Assembly: GCA_964495805.1 (NCBI GenBank)
Contig: CAZBWV010000010.1
Coordinates: 1-5,745 of the forward strand
DNA: 5,745 nucleotides
DNA from: JALXCH01 sp964495805
GTDB lineage: Bacteria > Calditrichota > Calditrichia > RBG-13-44-9
Reading direction: 5' to 3'
Within the stretch, counting starts at the first letter, position 1. The number at the start of each line of letters is the position of its first letter. A program made the translations under genes and the position numbers. Below are positions 1-5,745 of the stretch, piece by piece. Under the pieces are notes generated by a model that did not search any database, was not told the origin of the DNA, and was given only the letters and a program-made list of their open reading frames with translations.

Positions 1-161
1 AGAGGCACAACCAGGGGAAGGTGCGCTCGACCAAGGCGTACCGTCCGTGGAAGGTTGTTTATTATGAGACGTTTTCGACCAGGTCGGAGGCGTTTCTCAG
101 GGAGATGTTTTTCAAATCGGTGGAAGGGAGGATGTGGTTAAAAGAGCATGGGATTCTTTGA
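1..161 (+). CDS. GIY-YIG endonuclease domain protein, C-terminal part (5' end outside window)
   Basis: The frame is open from the left edge to a TGA at 159-161 and gives 52 full codons, beginning RHNQGKVRST. These align without gaps to residues 29-80 of the complete copy at 310-552. They differ at one residue: Leu replaces Arg60 (CTC for CGC). The other coding differences are synonymous (AAA/AAG and GGG/GGT). The visible part covers the HN after the catalytic Arg helix, the YRPWKVVYYE strand that is typical of small YhbQ/UPF0213-like GIY-YIG proteins, and the SEAF.RE helix that carries the probable metal-binding Glu. The GIY and YIG motifs would lie left of the window, so I cannot tell whether the gene is whole. 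The very low divergence and open frame suggest a recent duplicate rather than an old pseudogene. Family members are single-domain DNA nucleases, mostly of unknown cellular role. Confidence 0.8.
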   Translation, partial: RHNQGKVRSTKAYRPWKVVYYETFSTRSEAFLREMFFKSVEGRMWLKEHGIL

Positions 162-173
162 ACGGGGCGGTCT
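1..173 (+). repeat. Direct repeat, copy 1 (partner 392-564)
   Basis: Positions 1-173 match 392-564 at a constant offset of 391 bp with no gaps. I count four mismatches (positions 2, 97, 116 and 152). The match covers the 3' two-thirds of the GIY-YIG gene plus 12 bases after the stop, and then breaks at 174/565. Because the repeat reaches the left edge, its true start is not visible. Confidence 0.97.
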
Positions 174-180
174 CGTCCGG

Positions 181-206
181 AACGGATCCCTTCGGGAAAA
201 ACCGTT
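181..206 (+). repeat. Palindromic box 1 in the GIY-YIG spacer (hairpin)
   Basis: AACGG at 181-185 pairs with CCGTT at 202-206, and inside it TCCC at 187-190 pairs with GGGA at 194-197 around a TTC loop. The 13-mer GATCCCTTCGGGA at 185-197 recurs exactly at 263-275. It sits about 20 bases after the first GIY-YIG stop codon. It could be a weak terminator for that gene, although no T-run follows, or part of a repeated extragenic palindrome. Confidence 0.55.
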
Positions 207-250
207 GTCCCTATTTCGGTGAGTGTCCCGGAGGAATGGCTTACGGCCTG

Positions 251-281
251 GGTTCTCCGCATGATCCCTTCGGGAGAATCC
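251..281 (+). repeat. Palindromic box 2 in the GIY-YIG spacer (hairpin)
   Basis: This holds the second exact copy of GATCCCTTCGGGA (263-275). It can fold in two competing ways: a short TCCC/GGGA hairpin (265-268 with 272-275), or a longer one in which TTCTCC at 253-258 pairs with GGAGAA at 273-278, extended past a bulged T by GG/CC. The two folds share the GGA and cannot coexist. Confidence 0.5.
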
Positions 282-287
282 CACCAT

Positions 288-300
288 GCCCCTTTGGGGC
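288..300 (+). promoter_or_regulatory. GCCCC-TTT-GGGGC hairpin just upstream of the GIY-YIG start codon
   Basis: A perfect five-pair stem with a three-base loop ends nine bases before ATG 310. The only G-rich stretch at a ribosome-binding distance (296-299) is inside this stem, so in RNA it could hide a weak ribosome site and keep translation low. The base pairing is visible in the sequence; the regulatory role is inference. Confidence 0.4.
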
Positions 301-309
301 CTCTCCGCT

Positions 310-552
310 ATGTATTACACCTACGTACTGAAAAGCATTCATTTTGACAGGCACTATTTTGGTCATACGCACGATCTGGATACTCGTCTGAAAAGGCACA
401 ACCAGGGGAAGGTGCGCTCGACCAAGGCGTACCGTCCGTGGAAGGTTGTTTATTATGAGACGTTTTCGACCAGGTCGGAGGCGTTTCGCAGGGAGATGTT
501 TTTCAAGTCGGTGGAAGGGAGGATGTGGTTAAAAGAGCATGGTATTCTTTGA
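310..552 (+). CDS. Small single-domain GIY-YIG endonuclease (YhbQ/UPF0213-like)
   Basis: This 80-residue protein spans a whole GIY-YIG nuclease domain. The GIY strand is YTYVL with the conserved Tyr at residue 5. The YIG motif is YFG at 16-18. The probable catalytic Arg is R26 in the TRLKRHN helix. The family strand YRPWKVVYYE is at 41-50, and the probable metal-binding Glu is E62 in SEAFRREMFFKS. The length fits this family (about 75-95 aa). I chose ATG 310 because relatives begin MYY(V/T)Y immediately before the first strand. An in-frame ATG at 286 would add eight residues (MPLWGLSA) made from a hairpin sequence and is less likely. No good Shine-Dalgarno is seen; the only purine-rich stretch, GGGG at 296-299, is locked in a hairpin. 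The domain predicts cleavage of DNA, but the target and biological role are unknown. It converges on the large minus-strand gene and is probably not part of the same operon. Confidence 0.88.
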   Translation: MYYTYVLKSIHFDRHYFGHTHDLDTRLKRHNQGKVRSTKAYRPWKVVYYETFSTRSEAFRREMFFKSVEGRMWLKEHGIL

Positions 553-564
553 ACGGGGCGGTCT
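392..564 (+). repeat. Direct repeat, copy 2 (partner 1-173)
   Basis: This is the second copy of the 173-bp near-identical direct repeat. It lies inside the complete GIY-YIG gene and runs 12 bases past its stop. The sequence after it (565-591) differs from the first copy's spacer, but similarity resumes at 592. Confidence 0.97.
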
Positions 565-718
565 ATCTGGAAAGAAACTTCGCTCTGGTATCCGGAAGAC
601 GGATCCTTTTGAAAGATATTCTACCCAGAAGAATTTGTTTTTCAAATAAATTCAAAAATGCCTGTTGTGAGGTAAATGTACACCCCGCACCGATTTTTTG
701 ATTCCCCTTGCACCATAA
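553..718. other. Convergent intergenic gap
   Basis: This 166-bp gap separates the ends of two converging genes: GIY-YIG on plus, and the giant ATPase-PglZ gene on minus. It holds the last bases of direct repeat copy 2 and the degenerate spacer remnant at 592-614, then an A/T-rich stretch near 631-660. I see no RNA gene, no open reading frame worth calling and no strong hairpin with a T-run. Confidence 0.6.
592..614 (+). repeat. Degenerate copy of the GIY-YIG spacer start
   Basis: CCGGAAGACGGATCCTTTTG (592-611) matches CCGGAACGGATCCCTTCG (177-194), allowing a two-base insertion and a few substitutions. It suggests that the tandem duplication originally extended past the gene into the palindrome spacer, and that this copy has decayed so that the hairpin is lost. 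Confidence 0.5.
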
Positions 719-3700
719 CTAAAAACTTTTCCGTTGGCTCACCTTTTCCAGAAGTACAGCCGGGACAATGATCTCGAAGGGTGAGGAACCACCGTGTTGG
801 TAGCGGTGCTGTTGGTATTTATTGCTGGGCCGAAAGTTAGGGTTTTCAATGAAACCGTGGTCACTGAATAGCAGTATCCGCCGACCTTCCGGAATCAGAC
901 TGAAAAAGCGTTCCAGATCGGTGCGCAACTGTAGCAGCACCTCGCTGGCAAAAACGGTTAAATCGTCCCGTGAAGTGTGAATTTTACTGTCCACGGCATT
1001 GATTTTATGGACGGACACACCTGGTACCAATTCTATTTCCTCACTCAAACGTGCAATGGGTTGTTGCCGGTCTTCAACTGAATCTTCCTGAAATGGCAGT
1101 TGGCCCAGAGATTCGACTAATTTAGCCATCACCGTTTCGGTGTTAGAAGGTACCACCGTCCAAACGGCATATTCGGTGAGCCGTTTCAGTTCGGGAAACA
1201 ATCCGGCCAAGAATCGCTGGTGTAACACTTCCCACATATCCCAGCGTAATCCGTCAATCCATATCAGTATTGGCCGCTCATTTTCCACGCGCCGCAACAG
1301 GACTGGGAGTAACCGGGTGATGGAAATGGGTGAGCGGGAGTTTTCCAGGACTTCTGTAATCAGTACGGGAAATACCGATTGGAAATTTTCCGATAAAACG
1401 GTCACCTGTTCCCGCAAAGTCATCAGCGTGTCGTACAAATAGGATTGCATATCGAACATGCGCAAGTAGCGCCGGATAAGGTCCATGAGATAGGGGAGTG
1501 CAAAGACTTCCTGGGTGTAGATGTGATTCCACCAGCTGGCGTTGTGACGGGAAAGGTCACCCTGTAGGTGTTTTTCCACCTTTTGCCGCAGTAAAAACAA
1601 TTGCGGTAGCAATTGAAGGAGGTGATGGGCAATTAAATGATCACTTCGCTCAGGCGATCGGAAAATCTGGTACCAATCCAATTTTTCCGCCTGAATCTGC
1701 TGGTTCAATGCCAGGCGAAGGGCTCTGTCCAGCGAATGCCGAACCAGCCCCACAAAATGCTGTTCCTTCCTTACAAATTCTCTTATCTGATGGTATTCAC
1801 TGTTCTGATACAGTTTCTCAAACCAATCAATCAACGCCTGCTCAGGTAATTCTCCTAATTCCGAAACGGGAATTTCTTTTACCAATACTTTTATCTCGCG
1901 CAGAAAATCGTCCTGCATTTCCGCTGGCAGATCTATTTCCAGCAATTCCGGTAAACGTTCTATGGGCATCTGGTGTTCGGCAAACCAGTGGGCAGCCATT
2001 AACAGATGTCGCCAATTTTCATCTGACCAATCCGGAAAAAGGTTGTACACGAATGGCGAAACGGTTGCCACCCGGTAACTCAGTTGTTCGCCGGGATGAA
2101 TTTTCCCCTTCACCAATCGTACGTACACCTGTCGGTCGCCCTGTTCCAGTTGTCGAAGTTTTTGCGACAGCGCCTGTTGTAGTTCATTCACATCCAGAAG
2201 CCGGTTTAAAAACGGCTCCATGAATTCGTCCACACTGAATTCATGAATGACCAGTTTGTCCTCCAGCGCTTCTTTTAGCACCGGTAACTGACCCGATTCC
2301 ACAAATTGGACTAACTCTTTTTCGTCCTGGATTTTCCGGAATGCCTGCAAAGCAGCAAGCTTTTTCTTCTGGGAGAGTTTCTCCACTTTTTGCCGGAATT
2401 CTTCCACCTGTTTCTGAATTTGCGGATTCCGGAGCTGGACCACATAATTTTTAAGTGCCTGCAAAATGAGGTCGTTTAGCTGACCAGGTGCGATCGTTTT
2501 CATTTTGCCCTCCCCCAGATGGAATCCGCACTGACACACCGGTTGCATCCGGAGCCACTCCTGCGGGGACTGCCGACAGATGCGTTCGCGCAGGCGGTTT
2601 AGCTGTTGCTCAATGTCACCGGCAGAGGGATGCACCTCCACACTGCGCAGGGTAGATAGCTGCCGAAGTGCCCGGTACAACCGGGAGTTGCGAATCTCCT
2701 CCAGCCAGCCAAATGCCTGCTCACCCCGAAACTGCTCGTGCTCCACCAGATAGCGTGCCACGTATTCCTTCTGAAATTCACGAAACCGGTCAAATAACTG
2801 GGGAATGTGTTCGGTCACCGTTTGTGGTTGCTGAAGCATTTCCATGAGCTCTGTACGCATTTGCTGGAGTTCCCGATATTCCGGCTGTTCGGGAATTACC
2901 AGGTCGGGATGGTTCAGGTAAACGGAAATCTGCTCAAATCCCTGTCGATGTTCACGCAGGAACTGGACCACCTGATGCAACTCCTGGTACTGTTCGCCAA
3001 ACAGGGGCACTCCTTCCAGGATTTCCACAATGTGTTGCAGCCCCTCCCGACTATTTGCACCTAACTTCAGACGCTGAAGAAGGGTGCTCAGATTTTCCAC
3101 CAGACGTTGCCAGCGTTCCATTGGCAGAGAAGCCAGAACCGGGTGGTTGCGGAGTTGTTCAAGTTCCCGCCGAACAAACTGAAGAGCCTCCTGTAGCCAG
3201 GCCAGTTGCTCTTTGATTTGCTGATAGATTTTCTCCTGTACCCGGGAACTGAATTTCTGCTGAAGCAATCGATTGTCCACCAGAGGAAGGTTCTTCAGTG
3301 CCAGCACGGTCCGCTCGTCGATTAAATTGCCCCGGGCAACGGCAGTTATCCGTTCCAGCTTGTAGCCGGAAATCTGCTCCGGCGGAAGTTTACGCCCATG
3401 GGAATACGCCACCGCATTCCCGGAGAAAAGAATTGCCAGCAGCAGAAACTGGAATTGTTCCCGGGAGATGCCATAGGGACTGTGGTGAGCGCGTATAAAG
3501 AGATATTCGGTCTCCACCGGTTCCTGCTCAATAAAATCCAGTAAGTACTGCAACAACGGGGAGTGACGCGGTTCCACGCGTAGCAGATACCGTCCACTGC
3601 TGCGGGAGAGCAATCCCAAAGGTTTCAGATAGTTTTCGATGGTGGCACGCAGGCTGCTATCGGCTTCCTCTATGGTAATCCCGCCGGGCAGAAAAAAATT

Positions 3701-5745
3701 ACGAATGGCTTCCTGCACCCGACCGGTGGTGTAAATGGGGCTGTACGGAGCAATGTCCTGGTGTTTGGGGAAGCGCCGGGTGAGAAGCCTGTCCACCATG
3801 GTGGTCATGAACCGGTCGTAAGGCAGGAGTCCCAGCTGATCGAACCGTTCGGGATAGTCGGCGACCCGGACATCGCCGGAAGCATAGGCGTTTGTTACCA
3901 GCTCCCGGACACGCCGCTTGAGTTCGCTGCGGCGTTCACTTAAAAACTGAAACATTTGCCGGCCGGTGGCGCTGTGATCATCCTGATAACGTTGAACCAG
4001 CACACTTACCGCATAGTATTCCCGAAGCACCGCACTGCTCTGGATGGGTTCCGGTAACCAGACGATTGTGTAAGCCAGCAGGTTCAGCGAAGCCAACTGC
4101 TGATGCAGAACCTCCTGATGGTGTTTCTTTTGCCAATCCGCACCGCCCGGTGAACCAATGAGAATCAGAAAATCGGCTCGTGCGCTGTGAATATCCCCGG
4201 CAATTTTCTTTAATTCCTCTTCCGTCAGATGTCGCAAATCGCGGTAAATGCGCCAGCCTCGCCGGGTGGTTTGCTGCCACAGATATTCCTCCTCACTCAC
4301 TGGCTGTTCGGTGAACTCCTTCAACTTCAGGAATGGTTCGGAGAAATCCTGCTCTAACAATCGGTAGATGCGGGCATCGTGTTCTTCCAGTTCTGAGATT
4401 AACTTTTCAATTTTTCGCTGGACGATAACGTTGACGTTCGCCTGCAGATCAACGGTGTACACATCATCGGCTGGTGTTTCGCCCTGGTGGTAATCCAGAT
4501 ATGCCCCTTCCCGATACATTTGTTTCAGCACATCTGCCACAAACTGATAGTTCATTTGGGAATCCAGTTCGGTGATGCGGTGCAGCAGCATATTGGTAAG
4601 CTGGCGAACGTTTAACTGCATTTCGCGTGGTGAAATGGCAGCCAGAATGAGCAGCTTGATCAGACGAAGCGCCACTTGCTGGTGATGGGAGTGCTCAAAA
4701 AATCGGGGGATTTGTTTTTCCCAGTATCGGTACACCACTTCCAGGTAAGGGTTTAATTCCACCGTTTCTTTAATGCGCACCTGAAAATGGTCAAAAATAA
4801 AATCCGGTGTTAGCAACGAATCGGCTGGTTTGTTTAAAAATCCGGGAATTCCTCTCCGTTCGTCTCCCCTTAGCTGGTAATGAATAAAATCCACCACTCC
4901 CCGATGCTGAGAGAACAGGCGCTTTAAATTGTCCAGGAATTCGATAGTGGCCGGGTGCACGGGATAAATTTCGATGAATTTCTCTTCGCTAATGGGCAAG
5001 GTTTCGAACGCTGTTTTCATCCGCTGGTAAAGTTGCTGTAAAATCTTTCGGGTTGCTTCGTCGCCCTTTTTGCGAACCAAGCGCTGGCTGATGAGCTCTT
5101 CCACATGATGCGTTCCCAGAAACAACCGGACAGGGTAGCGATCTTTAATTTTATTGAATGTTTCCTGGGAGATTTCGCCGGTGTCTTCAATACGTTCCTG
5201 CAGGGTGGCAATGAGCCACAGTGGCTGTTTGAGCGAAAGCTCCCCCAGATACTGTAAAAATCGGATTTCTTCATTAAAACTGCGTGCATCCGGTTTGGAG
5301 CGTAAATATTCCGAAAGCTCATCGATGAGCACAACCAGTCCGTAGGCATTCTCCCGCTTTAATTGTTCAAATATTTGCTGGAACCGTTCCCGGCGGGGCA
5401 ATCGGGCAGTCTGGGTGGTGAGCAATCTCTGTTCCACTGCCCGGCGGGTTACAATTTCTTCCAGATGCTCCTGACCGGAGTGTTCCACCAGGGAGATGGT
5501 GAGCACACGGATTTTTACCTCCCGAAGAGGCAAACTTAGTGCGTGCAGTTCCGGTTTATCGGCGGTCAGAATTTCCCAGGTAGCCGGATTTTCCAGTACA
5601 GTCGCCAGCACAGTCAGGAAGTGGGATTTACCGGAGCCGTAATTGCCCTCCACAAAAACTCCCTGTCCTTTCTGGCGATTCAGTGTGTGAAGAATTGCTT
5701 TCAGATTTTTCTCCACCTCTGCGGTAATTACAAAACTTTCCAGCA
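719..5745 (-). CDS. Giant BREX-type ATPase (DUF6079/BrxC/PglY-like) fused to a C-terminal PglZ domain, 5' incomplete
   Basis: The frame is open from the right edge to TAG at 719-721, with 1674 residues visible. Residues are numbered here from the GTG at 5716. That GTG is unlikely to be the true start, because the upstream codons (LESFVITAE) read as the family lead-in to the ATPase. Walker A is GNYGSGKS at 24-31 (5624-5647), and Walker B is LVVLIDE at 127-133 (5318-5338). LWLIATLQE at 166-174 is a sensor-like strand. Residues 480-800 resemble the middle of DUF6079/PglY ATPases: an ADFLILIGSPGG strand, an IVWLPEP strand, an arginine-rich helix, then PYGISREQFQFLLLAILFSG. Residues 805-1477 are mostly helical, with likely coiled coils near 821-858 and 1097-1135 and a cysteine cluster at 1047-1063. 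A PglZ domain fills about 1478-1657. No signal peptide or membrane segment is visible, so it is presumably cytoplasmic. The likely role is phage defence of the BREX type, inferred from domains only. A plain DUF6079 ATPase with a diverged phosphatase-fold tail is the main alternative. Confidence 0.85.
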   Translation of the reverse strand, partial: LESFVITAEVEKNLKAILHTLNRQKGQGVFVEGNYGSGKSHFLTVLATVLENPATWEILTADKPELHALSLPLREVKIRVLTISLVEHSGQEHLEEIVTRRAVEQRLLTTQTARLPRRERFQQIFEQLKRENAYGLVVLIDELSEYLRSKPDARSFNEEIRFLQYLGELSLKQPLWLIATLQERIEDTGEISQETFNKIKDRYPVRLFLGTHHVEELISQRLVRKKGDEATRKILQQLYQRMKTAFETLPISEEKFIEIYPVHPATIEFLDNLKRLFSQHRGVVDFIHYQLRGDERRGIPGFLNKPADSLLTPDFIFDHFQVRIKETVELNPYLEVVYRYWEKQIPRFFEHSHHQQVALRLIKLLILAAISPREMQLNVRQLTNMLLHRITELDSQMNYQFVADVLKQMYREGAYLDYHQGETPADDVYTVDLQANVNVIVQRKIEKLISELEEHDARIYRLLEQDFSEPFLKLKEFTEQPVSEEEYLWQQTTRRGWRIYRDLRHLTEEELKKIAGDIHSARADFLILIGSPGGADWQKKHHQEVLHQQLASLNLLAYTIVWLPEPIQSSAVLREYYAVSVLVQRYQDDHSATGRQMFQFLSERRSELKRRVRELVTNAYASGDVRVADYPERFDQLGLLPYDRFMTTMVDRLLTRRFPKHQDIAPYSPIYTTGRVQEAIRNFFLPGGITIEEADSSLRATIENYLKPLGLLSRSSGRYLLRVEPRHSPLLQYLLDFIEQEPVETEYLFIRAHHSPYGISREQFQFLLLAILFSGNAVAYSHGRKLPPEQISGYKLERITAVARGNLIDERTVLALKNLPLVDNRLLQQKFSSRVQEKIYQQIKEQLAWLQEALQFVRRELEQLRNHPVLASLPMERWQRLVENLSTLLQRLKLGANSREGLQHIVEILEGVPLFGEQYQELHQVVQFLREHRQGFEQISVYLNHPDLVIPEQPEYRELQQMRTELMEMLQQPQTVTEHIPQLFDRFREFQKEYVARYLVEHEQFRGEQAFGWLEEIRNSRLYRALRQLSTLRSVEVHPSAGDIEQQLNRLRERICRQSPQEWLRMQPVCQCGFHLGEGKMKTIAPGQLNDLILQALKNYVVQLRNPQIQKQVEEFRQKVEKLSQKKKLAALQAFRKIQDEKELVQFVESGQLPVLKEALEDKLVIHEFSVDEFMEPFLNRLLDVNELQQALSQKLRQLEQGDRQVYVRLVKGKIHPGEQLSYRVATVSPFVYNLFPDWSDENWRHLLMAAHWFAEHQMPIERLPELLEIDLPAEMQDDFLREIKVLVKEIPVSELGELPEQALIDWFEKLYQNSEYHQIREFVRKEQHFVGLVRHSLDRALRLALNQQIQAEKLDWYQIFRSPERSDHLIAHHLLQLLPQLFLLRQKVEKHLQGDLSRHNASWWNHIYTQEVFALPYLMDLIRRYLRMFDMQSYLYDTLMTLREQVTVLSENFQSVFPVLITEVLENSRSPISITRLLPVLLRRVENERPILIWIDGLRWDMWEVLHQRFLAGLFPELKRLTEYAVWTVVPSNTETVMAKLVESLGQLPFQEDSVEDRQQPIARLSEEIELVPGVSVHKINAVDSKIHTSRDDLTVFASEVLLQLRTDLERFFSLIPEGRRILLFSDHGFIENPNFRPSNKYQQHRYQHGGSSPFEIIVPAVLLEKVSQRKSF
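746..1285 (-). other. PglZ domain (alkaline-phosphatase superfamily) at the C-terminus of the giant ATPase
   Basis: Residues about 1478-1657 of the large protein carry the PglZ pattern. A hydrophobic strand ends in the first metal-ligand Asp: RPILIWIDGLRWDMW, D1488 (codon 1253-1255). Next comes VVPSNTETVMAKL, in which T1526 or T1528 takes the place of the nucleophile. The late metal pair is LLFSDHGF, D1619-H1620 (857-862). Last is RYQHGGSSPFEIIVPAVLL, with H1641 (794-796), which closely follows the RY.HGG..P.E..VP signature of PglZ proteins. All expected metal-site positions look intact, so a metal-dependent phosphodiesterase or phosphatase activity is plausible. PglZ is a core BREX component, and the same domain occurs fused to a response regulator in PorX of Bacteroidota. 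Here it ends only about eight residues before the stop codon. Confidence 0.78.

Noticed and set aside
286..288. ATG 286 as the GIY-YIG start.
   Set aside because: It would translate the hairpin into MPLWGLSA ahead of the normal family N-terminus, and no ribosome site precedes it; ATG 310 fits the family better.
134..331. Plus-strand open frame across the GIY-YIG spacer with repeated DPFG/PYFG/PFGA peptides; a shorter version from ATG 236 has a GGAGGA directly before it.
   Set aside because: The peptide repeats are just the translation of the DNA palindromes. The frame overlaps both nuclease genes, and the GGAGGA touches the ATG with no spacing, so translation is unlikely.
631..653. A/T-rich inverted repeat GAATTT...AAATTC between the converging genes, considered as a terminator.
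   Set aside because: The stem is six weak A/T-rich pairs with an 11-base loop and no clear T-run on either strand, so it is too weak to call.
691..718. GCACC occurring twice (about 687-716) just downstream of the giant gene, considered as a stem.
   Set aside because: The two copies are in direct, not inverted, orientation, so they cannot pair.
1498..2223. Long open frame (241 codons) on the plus strand, antisense to the giant gene, with a stretch that loosely resembles NifX/NifB-type proteins (KTIAVAIEGGDGQLNDHF).
   Set aside because: It lies wholly inside a well-supported coding sequence on the other strand, has no ribosome site that I can see, and the rest of its translation is Pro/Ser-rich with no coherent domain. 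The resemblance looks accidental.
5714..5716. GTG at 5716 as the start codon of the giant gene.
   Set aside because: The frame stays open to the window edge, and the codons before it (LESFVITAE) continue the expected lead-in to the ATPase domain, so the real start is outside.

Overview
The window is dominated by one very large, 5'-incomplete gene on the minus strand. It occupies 719-5745 (87% of the window) and runs off the right edge. At least 1674 residues are visible. The N-terminal part is a P-loop ATPase that looks like the DUF6079/BrxC/PglY group of BREX phage-defence ATPases. The last ~180 residues look like a PglZ domain (alkaline-phosphatase superfamily). BrxC/PglY and PglZ are normally two separate core BREX proteins, so having both signatures in one uninterrupted frame is the main point of interest. 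All assignments here are from motif reading, not database searches.

Left flank (1-718): the plus strand carries two nearly identical copies of a short GIY-YIG endonuclease gene, 391 bp apart. The first is cut by the left edge (52 C-terminal residues visible); the second is complete (80 aa, 310-552). The spacer between them (162-309) holds a series of small GC-rich palindromes, including two identical 13-bp GATCCCTTCGGGA boxes and a GCCCC-TTT-GGGGC hairpin just ahead of the second start codon. A decayed version of the spacer start lies after the second copy (592-614), so the duplicated unit probably includes spacer as well as gene.

The second GIY-YIG gene and the giant gene converge on a 166-bp gap (553-718), where I see no convincing terminator. 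The giant gene is therefore the last gene of its transcription unit. Any partners, such as a methyltransferase, BrxL-like or helicase gene, would lie beyond position 5745.

Organism: bacterial, with roughly balanced base composition. The GIY-YIG protein resembles the small YhbQ/UPF0213-type proteins that are often multicopy in Bacteroidota and related FCB-group bacteria. That is a weak guess; the window has no rRNA, tRNA or housekeeping marker to confirm it.
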